From positions 3,869,158 through 3,933,157 of the forward strand of contig NC_019873.2 in NCBI RefSeq assembly GCF_002234675.1: a DNA stretch of 64,000 nt. Direction: 5' to 3'. The notes below the pieces were generated by a model. It did no database searches, was not told where the DNA came from, and saw only the letters and a list, made by a program, of their open reading frames with translations. Made by a program: the position numbers and the translations under genes. Positions 1 to 26,214 of the stretch are shown in pieces (position 1 is the stretch's first letter; each line of letters starts with the position of its first letter). The stretch comes from Oryzias latipes. Its lineage: Eukaryota > Chordata > Actinopteri > Beloniformes > Adrianichthyidae.

Positions 1-1206
1 CAAATATATTCTTAATGTTATATGAAAACATTGAGTAATCTTTGTGAATGGGCTGTCGTGTCTCTTAGAGGCCTTTTTCTTTGTTGCTAAACATAGCTTT
101 ACAGTTCATGCAGTTCCTAAATGTGTACATGAACAAAGCAACGGCCATAATAGGTTCTGTCAGAGTTCCAGTTTAATAGAATTTTTGATGGCTCATAATT
201 TTCATCCAGTCTTTGTGCTCTTTATCCTCTCTGTTGTTTAAACCAATCGTTAATCTTTTCTTTTTTGTTCTATTCTGACTTAGCTCTGTCCCTCCAACAG
301 TAATCATTGAATAATGTTTGTGCTTTAACAATGACCAGATTTTTTTGTGTAAAACAAGAAATCTGGTGTCCATTGTCCTTGGGACTTTCTGATTGTTTAC
401 TATCCACCAAGAAAAAAAATTGGTTTGTGTTGTGTAGAAAACTCAAGTGTGAACACTTTAAGAAAAAGTGATTTTCTTTGCTCTGTTTTGTAGAGCACAA
501 CAATGTTTGCCGTTAGGTTCACTTGTTGTTTTCTACTAAGGCAGGTTGAGCAGCTGAAATATGAAGTCATTTTATGGTTTTGGATAGGGGTGTATGGACT
601 AATTGACCTCCAACCAGATCAATCTGTCTGAGGCAATTTGTTAATTAAATCGACCATTACCATTAAAAAATCAGTTCAACATGAAATAAATTGATTATAT
701 CAAACTTGGAAAATACCATTTAGTTTGAGGAACAGTAGGTTAATTTATTTAGCTTAAGATGTCCCGGATCTATTTTAGGTCAATGAATCTGATCAGATCA
801 TTCAAAATGAACCAATATCGACTATGAATCATATCGTCAACCACTAATTATGATATGAATCGCATAGTTGTTAAAAATGTATCATTGCACTCCTAGTTGT
901 GGAGAAATGTCCCTGGATGTCACATCAATCACACAAAAATCTCACAGGAGTTTTGTGAACAGCGCTCATAAACATCTCTGCAAACTAGCCTCAACACAGT
1001 TCCCATTATTGTTGCCGGGGCGTCTAATGCAGTGATCACACCAGTACTTTGAGGTCAAGCGTAATTAAATATAGGTTGATGAAAGTGATGGATTTTTGGT
1101 CATTCTGTTGTAAGGAGACTGCTGGCATTTCTTTCCTTTTGTCTGTGGTTATGGAATGTTCTCTGCCTTCTCATGAAGTCTTAAATGTTGTGCCTTTGGG
1201 TTGCAG
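1..1206 (+). other. intron upstream of the last Rab1 exon
   Basis: Non-coding AT-rich sequence that ends in a normal acceptor (TTGCAG at 1201-1206). I looked for the preceding Rab1 exon, which should carry the NKCDL guanine-binding motif, and did not find it. The rest of the gene must lie to the left of the window. Confidence 0.75.
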
Positions 1207-1404
1207 GAGTTTGCTGACTCTCTGGGAATTCCCTTTTTGGAAACCAGTGCCAAAAATGCAACAAACGTAGAGCAAGCGTTCATGACGATGGCTGCAGAAA
1301 TCAAGAAGAGGATGGGCCCCGGGGCCACAGTCGGAGGAGAGAAGCCCAATGTGAAGCTGACTCCAGGCACTTCCGTAAAGCCTTCCTCAGGAGGCTGCTG
1401 CTGA
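1207..1404 (+). CDS. rab1b: Rab1-family small GTPase, last coding exon (gene partial at left edge)
   Basis: Rab1 GTPases recruit effectors and tethers for ER-to-Golgi vesicle traffic. This 198-bp exon starts after TTGCAG in phase 0 and ends at TGA 1402-1404. It encodes 65 residues. They begin [20 protein letters not shown], which contains the ETSAK (G5) guanine-binding loop. The Rab1-type [14 protein letters not shown] helix follows, then a variable tail ending in GGCC, the double-cysteine geranylgeranylation site. The family is certain. Paralogue choice is less so: the tail contains GGEKPN and VKP, which resemble RAB1B more than RAB1A, but teleosts have several Rab1 copies. The switch regions and P-loop lie outside the window. 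Confidence 0.92.
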   Translation, partial: EFADSLGIPFLETSAKNATNVEQAFMTMAAEIKKRMGPGATVGGEKPNVKLTPGTSVKPSSGGCC

Positions 1405-2165
1405 GCGAGGAACCGCCCGTCACCTGTGTGTCACCTCACACTCTCTGCACCCCACCTCCAAACTCCACTGTGTCCCAACAAAAGCCCCCGTTCAACCAGG
1501 CAGGATAAAGAAGACCTGATTTGTATCTATGACAGAACAAGATAAAGTTGCCTGTATTTTACTGTACATAACGTAGCCGCACTACCAAAAAAAAACAAAA
1601 AAAAAAACAATTAAAGCATCCTACTGGTCTTACTGTCCTGTTATTGATGACAAATTCTACTGATACATGATCATTGAACTCGGCCCTGTAACCCACCCAC
1701 ATGTTAGACCTCAGAGACTCTTTCATTCAGGTTGATGAGAGCTGTGTGTCTGTGTGACTGTCTCTTCATTCCTTCTGTAGGGTTGGTAAATGAATCATTT
1801 TCATTTAGGTTTCTGCTTGTATTGGAGCTTTTTTTTCCCCCCTCTTTTCTATCTGTGATGATTTTGCTGTCTTTTTCAGAGTGTCAGTCAGTCAGTCTGC
1901 CCCCCAGTTGAAGGTGTTTTTAATTTTTCTTACCAGCCTCTGCACAGCGTTGTCTCGGCTGTTCTGAAAGTCAAGTGCAAGTATATGTACATAAACATTA
2001 TGTATATATATGTAAAACTGGGTTTGCCAGTTCTGCCGTGTTTAACACATGATGAATCGGTTTTGACTCTTTATCTTTGCATTTAATATGTGGCTCTTGA
2101 CAACCTTGTTTGTTGCTAAACATGTAACACTTAACAAAATTCATAATAAATATTGGACTATCCTA
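1405..2165 (+). other. 3' UTR of the Rab1 gene with candidate poly(A) signals
   Basis: Non-coding sequence directly after the Rab1 stop. Two polyadenylation hexamers are visible: ATTAAA at 1610-1615 for a short 3' UTR and AATAAA at 2145-2150 for a long one. Which is used cannot be decided from the sequence. Confidence 0.55.
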
Positions 2166-4250
2166 CTGTATAAAATGGGATCCTTCTTGATGAATGTAAA
2201 AAGAAAAAAACATGCTGACGTGGTAAATGGTTGATTTGAATACAGTCAGGAAGAGACTTTGGAATCATCTTTGCCGTGTGGACAAGCCTACATGAAGTTT
2301 ATGAGGGCCATGTCACAACATGGGGTCTGCTGGATTTATGTTCATGTATGAATCATTCTTATAGAGCTGCAATGTGGCATTTCCTTTATTATTGTGGCTT
2401 CTAATCATTAAATTTCAGCTGGCTGCTCAAGTCAAAATCTGGCTATTTAACGCAGAACAAACTCTCCTGACATGAGAGAACCACATGAGTTTAAACTCCG
2501 CCCCTCACACTGCTTGTTCTTCATCCAGTTTGATGCGAAATGCACAAAAAGAACATTCAAACAATGGTTTGGGGTCAAGGGTAATAGTTAGATATAAAGA
2601 CCTACAGATGAATTCATGTTCTAATGCAATGCTTTTTGTATGCAGAAGGTCCTCTGATGCCAGTCGGCTACATCTGCAGCAGAGGGCCACATCTGGTTCA
2701 CCATAGTCGTCTGATTAGAATGTGAAATTCACGTCTTGCCAGATTCTTTTAATCTACTTTGCTAATTACTTCATTGGTTGTAATTAAAGATGGTTTGTTT
2801 TGCTGAAACGCAAAAACGTTGTGTTCTTTTTTAATTGTTGATGATCTAAATGCTTACTCTAAAATGTAACAGATTTTAAATTGTAATGATTGTAATGATT
2901 TTGGATTGCAGTAAAATATAGATATCTTTTCGATAAAGCTGGTAAATTCTTATTGTTAAACCCAAATTTCATAGCAAAGACATTTGACTAAAGTTCTGGG
3001 ATTGTTGTTGACCTTGTGCAAAGGTTTCCCTTGAATGACAGTTTTCCTTAAATGCACAGGGTCATCGATTAAAGGAAAGGAAAGAACATTTTAACAACTT
3101 GTTATAAAATGTTTTGGAAATTCTACGTCTAGTCTTTATGAAATTTGCAGACAAAAATTTATATGCGTTTAGAAGATTAAAAATTGAAATCCCCAAAATG
3201 GATAAACGGAAGAAGATTAATGAATCCCAAAAAAATCCAACATTGCTCATAAACAATATCCATTATACTTCAGTGAGAAGAACTACACTGCTTGGGGCTG
3301 AAGAACTGGGTCATCCCTGTTTTCATTGTGAAGCTACAATGCAGACAAATGAAAAGCAACACAAATAGAGTGTAAACGTCATCCTCACATATGGCTATGG
3401 ACAATTTGCACACTGCAGCACCATTTTTCCCACTGCGTCATGCAGGTTTTAGAAGCCCCAATAAAGAACCATTCTTAAACTACAGATTCTACCTCGTTTG
3501 TGTGTGTAAAACATAAATGGTGCACCACCAGATTGATCAAGTGAAGAAAATCAAAGCTCCATTAGTGCAACTCATTTACTCGCAGGGTGGAATTTTACAA
3601 CCATTAGAGGAACTTACTTAAAAAAACATTGTTTTGAAGTTTGCCTACAATAATGCTTCTCATTTTTAGAAGATAAATTCAGTTTAAAGCAAAAAAATAA
3701 ATAATTTAAAGCTGAATTAAACTTTTACCAACAACGCCAACCTGCTTTTTGACAGTGATAAACATTTTTCTTTGATCCTGCGTTCGCGGCAACTGTCCTG
3801 GTACTTCCATCTGGAGGTGTGTGTGTTTGTTTAAAAAGCATATTTAGCTATATTTATGTGTCTAATGTGTGTTTGTATGTATAGATTTGCCACCTAAGCA
3901 TTTTCATTTTTCACAATCATTTAACTTTTCTGTGATAATTTGCACTTTACTGCATTGTCTGCCTTTACAAGATTAAACTTTCCCCCTATTTCAGATGTAA
4001 TGGTTTCGTCTGTACTGGCGCGAAATTGTTGTAGCTCCGCCTGTTGTGTAACCCTCCGCCTGGTTCAAGTCAGAACTACTGTAGACGGACACGCTGGAAG
4101 TGACGTAGGTCTTGCCTTCAAAATAAAAGCTGTTCCCATCTGTTTTCCTTCACTGCAACACACAAAGTTCAAACAATTTTTTATTTTTGAGGGATGAAAC
4201 CGGATCTACATTCAATCTATTGAAGGAACTTTAGAGACCACGAACTTTTC
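2166..4250. other. intergenic, no gene recognised
   Basis: AT-rich sequence between the Rab1 3' end and the orphan exon-like segment near 4.4 kb. Only short shadow reading frames are present, with no recognised domain, repeat boundary or splice pattern. Confidence 0.5.
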
Positions 4251-4483
4251 TCTGCACCTTTAACGTGGGTTCCAAGATAGCGACGGTGTTATTTGCACAT
4301 TTTCATAGAATTTTGAAATAACTTACTTGCGTTGTTGCACACTTAGAAACTGGATTAATAACTACAAGTTTCTTTGTTTTACTGGTGGTAAGCAACAATG
4401 TTAATAAACTTACGGGTGCTGCTGGCTAAACTGCTTAACTGTTGTTTAATTCAATTTTTATTTGCTTATGATTATTATTTTTA

Positions 4484-4528
4484 GCTCAAAGCGGAATCTC
4501 TTCCTCCACTCTTGACTAAAATGAGCTG
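4484..4528 (+). other. orphan exon-like segment with a start codon
   Basis: A pyrimidine-rich acceptor (ATTTTTAG, AG ending at 4483) is followed by 45 bp containing ATG at 4521. The segment ends exactly at a strong donor, GTAAGT at 4529. Upstream, a second donor (GTAAGC at 4388) could close a first noncoding exon, giving a 96-bp intron. This looks like the 5' end of a + strand gene whose coding phase is 2 after ATG-AGC-TG. I found no matching acceptor that joins it to hells: hells coding exon 2 at 6483 needs phase 1. It could be an alternative 5' exon, a decayed gene or chance. Confidence 0.3.
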
Positions 4529-5119
4529 GTAAGTTCTAATATTGGAAATAAGAAGATGCGCAGTTATGTAAAAAGTAGCAGCATGCATATAATATACTGT
4601 TTATTCCCCCGCCCTGTATTCAATAGCATACAGACAACTTTTAGTTGCTTTCATTATAATGGATTGATTCGGAGCCACTTCTACTGGTCTGTAACACACC
4701 CACGTTCAGTGGAAGCAAACGTGTTGGTGTTCTCACTCACTCAGGGTTTATGTGTGGTTAAAACGCCAGAGGGGATGTTCTTTACTAGTTGCAAAACATT
4801 TATTTTGAAAAGTTTGCACCTTTTCAAAATAGCACGTGACCTTTTTAAACATGCTGTTTTTCCTTTTTACAAAAAAGGGCTTTGCTCTCTGCATTCCTGT
4901 TGTCGTATTAATGTTGGTTTGATTTTTCTGTTCAGACTCTTGACTTACAATAAACAAGAATTATTTTATTTATTTTTATGTCCTTCTTGTTTGAACTTAT
5001 TTTAAATGTTAGACCCACATTGAGCCAATGCAGCACAGTGTAGCCACTCTTTGTTTGATCTTTTCTGAAAGAACCACTCCAATAAAACATGGTATTGATG
5101 CATATTTCTCATGATGGAG

Positions 5120-5960
5120 CGGTCAGTAAAATGTAACTTCCGAGTATTTCTTTATTGAAATCTGCTCCATTCTGATCATCCACAAACAGATCCATGAACG
5201 TCTTTGTTTTCCTGGTCTGAGCTGGAATCTGGATCAGAACTGGACGACTGGACAGATCTGATATTGACCACTGTTTTTGTCGCACCGCTAATGTTAGGTT
5301 AGAGCTGTGAAGAGTAAACGGGTGTAAACAGAGAGCTCTCTGGAAGGGGAAGTGCGGGAAGGCTTGCCCCACGCCAACACAGTGGAGCCGGTTTTTAAAA
5401 CAATTGTGCATTTTGTGGTACAGTCCTCTAGTTTGGCCTGGATTTACTCTACGGTCCCGTCTTTCAGAAAAGCAAATTAGTCTAAAGAGCTTTTTTTTAA
5501 AAATATATTTATTTATGTAAAAATAATGTACATAAGTAGTATTCTGTAGGTAGAACTGAAGTTTAATTGTTGAGACTGGGGCAAATAGACTTTACATATT
5601 TTTGTAACAATTGCGTGAGTAGCCGCCATCTTTAAAATGGCCACCATGGTGGATTTTTCTTGAGGCAGCTGTGCTTTTCTGAAAGAAGGATCCTGCGGTA
5701 CATCCAAGCCAAATGTAGTGCTTGGACCACAAAATGCACAATTTGTCTAAAATATCGACTTAATGGCCCAAAACGTGGAGGTGAATTTCTAACAAACTCC
5801 TGCTGTTCTGCAGAAACTATGTCATAGAAAACAACACAGGAGTTATTGATTATGGCAAAAATAAACAAAAAAAGACGACATCATCACAATTTAAAGTCCT
5901 CTGGAAATGCGATGGATCAAAAAGTGATCCTAGTGGGCCCTGAAAGAAATGTTTCTATTG
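5120..5960 (-). repeat. dispersed repeat family A, copy 1 (reverse orientation)
   Basis: The reverse complement of 5161-5262 matches 33450-33552 and 60200-60313, sharing the string GATCCAGATTCCAGCTCAGA. The stretch to about 5960 has further pieces resembling 33320-33370 and 54895-54950 (gaggtgaat, gtgaactcct, tagaaaac). I do not recognise a named family. Confidence 0.55.
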
Positions 5961-6237
5961 TTTTAGAACACAACTTTTTAGTTGGACTGATCTTCTAGAT
6001 TTGATTTGATTTCTTTTTTCTAATTTCATGGTTGTTTTGAAGATGTTTCTGTGTTCCGTGCATGAAGACAGAAGCTTTAATGAATAAAGCCGGTCTCCAT
6101 GTCTGCCTCTGGCCTGGATGTGGTCCTGATAGCAAACGCATCATCTGCATTTCATTCAAGACGTCTTAGGATTCTCTAAGCTGCAAAGAATGCCCTGCCT
6201 CCTTGTAAAGTCATCATTGTCTTCCTGTGTTGGAAGC

Positions 6238-21137
<14,900 letters not shown>

Positions 21138-21475
21138 CGGACTGATACAACTTCAGGACTGGACCCCCCAACTGCTGTCTGTCTGTGGATACCTTCTGGA
21201 AAACACTGTTCCTCTGGTTCAACGACTTTTTAAGAACATTTTGTTGTTTATTTTGCTGTTTTGTAACCAGACGTTTTGTGTGTTCTCCAAGCACGTTATC
21301 TGAGTGTTTGAACCGACTCTGGAGAGTTTGGAGCTTTTCAGTCTAATGGGCACAAATAAAGCGAAGCCACTTAATGCATCCAAAACAAGATTCTCTTAGA
21401 GAGAAATAGGTTGACGTTATTGTTTGTTCTTTTTTCTGAGTTTGTTGGAATAAAAACTTGATTATTTGATGTTGT
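21138..21475 (+). other. hells: hells 3' UTR and candidate poly(A) signals
   Basis: Follows the stop at 21135-21137. AATAAA hexamers lie at 21355-21360 and 21449-21454. The stretch holds no other feature. Confidence 0.6.
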
Positions 21476-22034
21476 GATTTGTTTTTTATTGGTACCAGAA
21501 GTGGTTCTATTATTTTAAGAGTAACTGCTGACGAGGCTAGACCTTTAGTCTTATTTATCCACTATATAGTGAATAATTGTAATCTTTTGAAGGTAAAACA
21601 TTTTAACCTTGCTTGCAGCTTTACTAAATGGGTCATTATCACTATAAAGTGCCTTTGGTGTCCCCATGAGTATCACTCATTCATGAACCAAATGGAGCAG
21701 AATAACTAAAGTCTGACTTCTTATAATTGACCAAAGACTTGCACACAAATCAGTAAAATAATTTGATCCTTAATTTGAGATTTTGCTAATTTATGCAATT
21801 TCTTTTCTTCGGGTATGCAGTTTTATGTCCCAAACACTGTTCTGCTAACATCAGGGTGTGTAATAAATGGTTAACGTATGCTAAATAAAAAAAAATTTTG
21901 GTGCACATTACTTGATAAAAGAAGTTATTTTATTCACGCAAATTTTATCTTCATAATACTGTTGAACATTTTGCGCACGTCCCTGACCTTGCTCTCCACC
22001 CTGTCATTTTGGGATAACTGTCTCTTTAAATATA

Positions 22035-22410
22035 GGGCTGCACGGTGGCGCAGTGGTTAGCGCTCTTCCCTCACAGCAAGAAGGCCCCCAGTTCAAGTCC
22101 TGGCTGGGGGACCTGAACCAGAACATCAATGGGGGTCCTTTCTGTGTGGAGTTTGCATGTTCTCCCCATGTACGCGTGGGTTTTCTCTGGGATCTCCAGC
22201 TTCCTCCCACTGTCCATAAACATTATCCATAGTTAATCGTTAATCTAAATTCTCCATCAGTGAATAGGTGTGTGATTGAGGACATTCTACCCTGCGACAG
22301 ACTGGCGACCTGTCCAGGGTGTCCCCCTGCCTTCTCCCACAAGTGACCAGGATAGGCTCCAGCAGCCCCGTGACCCTGAAAGGGAAAAACGAATTAGAAA
22401 ATGAATGAAT
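22035..22410 (+). repeat. tRNA-like (SINE-like) dispersed repeat
   Basis: Begins GGGCTGCACGGTGGCGCAGT with an A-box-like TGGCGCAGTGG at 22046-22056 and a B-box-like GTTCAAGTCC at 22091-22100. A unique body of about 300 bp follows, ending in an A-rich GAATGAA tail. Similar TCTCTTT strings flank both ends and could be a target-site duplication. Fragments of its 3' half occur in reverse at about 53843-53985, 58310-58408 and 61423-61565. It is not a functional tRNA, because the anticodon and acceptor arms do not close. Confidence 0.7.
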
Positions 22411-23639
22411 CTCTTTTTTTAAAGAAAACCTAATTTTTTAACTGACATCCCAACCAGCGTTTTGTGTTTCTTCACTGCAGACTGAAACAGTGGCAAGTTG
22501 CAGAGTAAATATTTACACTTTTGTTTAGTAATTGTAATCATATTAGGTGTGTAGTCAGATGTCAAGCATAACATGACCACCCTGTCATGGTGAAATATGA
22601 TTTAATATAAAAGCCTTTCCTAAATTCCAAATATACAAGTTCAACAGTACACAGTCTACTTGCTAACTGAATCATGTTGCTAAGTGAAGATCCATAATGT
22701 GCTCAATAAATGCTAACATTAACCAAAAATGTCCACCCTGTCATTAAGCCTTCTTTGACAGGAAGGACATTCTGATAGTTTATGGCAACAAACTACTAAT
22801 GTTACATATTTCAACAGCTCCTACTGACAAAACCTAAATTTCCCCCTGTGGGATTAATAAAGCATAATTGAATTGAATAACAATAATAACAGGGTATAAC
22901 AGTAAAGGTTGCTTACCGATACATTGAAGAAACTGCATATCAGATTTGTTTCTTTCACTGTGCACATTGATGTTCAGAGGTTATCTCAATAAAGCCACAT
23001 TAATGGCTCAGTTTTTGGTGTTTTGCTACATAAAGGAAGAGTGGATCAAAACCAGTGTGTTCACCTGATAATTTCACCCTTTGATTAACTGCAAAATGAG
23101 GTAATTTAATGACCTTTTGAAAATGTGTCCACGCTGGCATTTTCCTATTCAAAGAAAAAAAACAAGTTAGCAAAACTATCTGTGTGATTCCTTTATTAAT
23201 ACATACGGTCCAAGTCGTATTGTAATGTTAGAAATTTTCACCAGATTTCTTTGCAATTCTTGCTGATATTGTGTGTATAAAATTGTTTGCCCTAATTTTA
23301 TTACTATCCTAATATTTTCTTTATTAGCTGCTTATTAGCTTTATTATTATTAATACACTGTTTTGACAAAAGGACTAAGTAGCTTTCTGAAAATATGAAT
23401 TTAAATCTATGATCTAATAACAATGTATTTAATCTACTCTGAAATCGTCCATGACAGGATTGACATGTTTGCGGTTTGTGTGTGCATTGTCTGCTTGCAG
23501 TTGATTTATAAAAAGTGTGGGAGCTTGACCAACATGCATTTCTGACAGCACAGCATCCACCTAACACAATAAATGTGAAGTCAAATGGAAAATCCCATAT
23601 TTTTTGGTGGGATATTGGGAAGTCTCAAAGGCACCTTAT
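22411..23639. other. intergenic, no gene recognised
   Basis: AT-rich sequence between the SINE-like repeat and the repeat flanking the L1 insertion. No coding or structural signal was recognised. Confidence 0.5.
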
Positions 23640-23742
23640 GGTGACATTGACCCAAATGGTAAATGGTGTACTTGTAAAGCGCTTTTCTACCTTTCTTGAA
23701 GGCCCAAAGCGCCTGATCTGCTGCCAAACACTGACGCCAACC
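23640..23742 (+). repeat. dispersed repeat interrupted by the L1 insertion
   Basis: Contains AAATGGTAAATGG and AAAGCGCTTTTCTACC, a common fish repeat that also appears, diverged, at 39098-39260. The sequence breaks at TGACGCCAACC and resumes with the same string after the L1 element at 31181. Confidence 0.6.
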
Positions 23743-24249
23743 TTTTTTTTTTTTTTTTTTTTAACTTGTTCTGTCCAACAGCTGAGCAAACAGATTAGAG
23801 CTGAAGGCTTTTTGTGTTGGACAGGTTTTACTATCACAAAAAGAGGTTATATAGCTTCAAGAAACTAGAGTGTAGATTTGTATAAACCCCTTTTTGTCGT
23901 ATTATTTTTTATTTATTTGTTACATTTAGTGTGTGTGGGGAGGGAGAGGGGAAGAATGTGAGGGGAGGGTGGAAGAGAGTAAAAGGAAGAAAGGTGAAAA
24001 GGTGGGGGATACAAGCACTGATTTGACTAAGTTATTAATTTAAGCTGTAACAATTATACCAGATCTGCTGGAAAGACAAATATTACATCAAAGGTGAAAA
24101 TCTGACACTAAGATGAGCGAAAAAAAATCTGTCCATCAATACACTGTAGGTAAGGAGGAGGGATGAAGCAGACAGGGAGTGTGGCAGTGTGCACGTGCAC
24201 GTGGGGGTGGAGATACATGCATGCTGCCGACGTGAACCGTGTGTTCATA

Positions 24250-25737
24250 AAGGGAGCCAGAACCTACCCAGCCAGACCAGCCAGACCAGGAAAGGGGAGG
24301 AGAGCCCCCCAGGCCAGAAGCCCCCCCAGCATCCGGACCCAGGCAGCCCGGGAGGGGAGGAGGAGGGGACCGCCCACCCCACCAGCCAGGCACAGAGACG
24401 GCCCCCCTACAGGGGCCCCCCCAATGCCCAGAGGCACAAGCGAACCCAATGTCCGGCCCCCAGGCCACAAGACAGGAGCGCTTAGCCGTACCAGGCGGCA
24501 GCCATGGGGGCCACCGGGCGCCGGACACCGAGACAAAGGCCAGGGACGAAGCCAGGGCCCCCGGAACCCATGAGCCAGCCACCACCCGACCGGCGCCCCG
24601 TCCCCGCAAGCCAGCCCAGGCACGCGACAATAGCAACCCAGGGATCGCCACGCACCCACAGCCACAGCCACCCCCCTAAAACCCTACGCACTACAACCCC
24701 CCCCCCCGCCATAATATCTGACCCCCCCTCCCCAACCCTCTCAGTGCCCTCCCCTCTCTGTGATGGGGAGGGAAAGCCCCAGAGGGTCCCAGCGAGCCAG
24801 CCCCCAGGTCGGTCCTACCCATGCACTCACACACACATACTCACAATCATCTGGTTACCCTCCCTACCCCCGCCGCCACGCAGTAACCCCCCCCCCCGAG
24901 CCGGCCGACCCCCAGCGCCGCATGCCCGACCCCTCCCGCAGCCGACAGGATACCCATAAGCCCGGCCGCCCTGAGAGGACCAGGCGGGTGAAGACCGGCC
25001 GCCCCCCCCCGACCCCACCCACGTATGGAGGTGTGGGAGTGCTGTGTGTGTGCTGCAGGTAAAATAGGAGGTCACCAGTGTGGGGGGCTCCACCGCTGCC
25101 AAGCCACAAAGCCCCCCACTCCGGAGTCACTCTGTGAGTGGTGTGTATTTGCTGTGTGTGTGCTGCTAGCATGCAGTGTGTGTGTCTACAGAGGAAGTTA
25201 AAATTGTGGGGGCGGCCAGCGAAAGGTGAGCACGGATGTTTCACCGTGCCCCCCTCCACCAGACCCTCTCCACAAGGCCCTAGATGAATCAGAGTGTCTA
25301 ATATGCAAGTAAAAAGCGGGGAGGAGGGCGGGTGCCAACGAGAACCCAGAGAGGGGCATCCCCAGAGAGCCCCGCCAGCATACCCCTCCCATCCAGATCC
25401 CGGGGCCCTATGTGCCTGTGTGCAATATTTGTTTGGGTGAGAGCGGGGAGGAGCGGGCGGATGGGCACAACCGGGGGAGAAGGCTCCCCCGAGCGACCGG
25501 CCCCCCAGCCGGCCGCGGTAGGCGCCCCCCCTCCCAGAGCGGCCGGGCAGCCAGAAACGGCAAGCCAGCCGCAGTTGGAGGCCAGAGCCTCGCGGCGCCG
25601 AGAGACAGCCAGCGAGGAAGGGTCCCGGTGCCAGAACGGGGGGGCAGGGGGTCCAGCCCCACCATTCATACCCTGGCCCCCCTAAGGACTAGCACACTGC
25701 CCCCCCAGGCCCCCCCCAAAAAATAAATAATTAATAA

Positions 25738-25796
<59 letters not shown>

Positions 25797-26214
25797 AATA
25801 AACCCACCCAAGTGAACCCATTAACCCCTGCTGTGACTGCGGCGGTCGACCCCCGGGGGGCCAGGCCACGCGCCAACCACCGGCCACGGGCGAAACACCG
25901 GCCACGGGCAGACGACCCCAGGCCCCAAAGCCCCAAGCCTCCCCCCAGCCCCCGCCACGGCGACCAGCCACCCAGCACGGCACCCGGCCGCCATTCCCGG
26001 TCAGCCGCACTGCCTACCCTGCGCCCAGCAGGCACCCGCCCAGGAACCCCTGCCAAGTTGCCGGCAGAGTGTGCGCCCCCACCACCACCCCACCCAGGCA
26101 ACCAGAGCATAGAGCCGGGAGAACGACAGGCCCGGCAGAGCCCGCCCCCCCAAACCCACCCCGGCCCACCCAACCAGCCAGGACCCGGCTCAACCTATCA
26201 CCATCCCACCCCCA
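24250..26214 (-). other. very GC-rich 3' region of the L1 element
   Basis: Strand-asymmetric sequence: long C-runs on the + strand, hence G-runs on the L1 sense strand. It lies between the ORF2 stop and the AT-rich 3' end. An (AAT)n microsatellite interrupts it at about 25736-25795. Open frames here are long only because stops are rare in GC-rich sequence, and none resembles a protein. G-rich tracts are known in mammalian L1 3' UTRs, but this region is much longer. Confidence 0.7.

Noticed and set aside
4556..5005. 149-codon frame
   Set aside because: Cys/Phe-rich translation of AT-rich DNA with no recognisable motif. It starts just after the orphan donor but is out of any supported splice phase.
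22035..22110. Possible tRNA gene
   Set aside because: A and B boxes are present, but the arms do not pair and the sequence recurs as a dispersed repeat.
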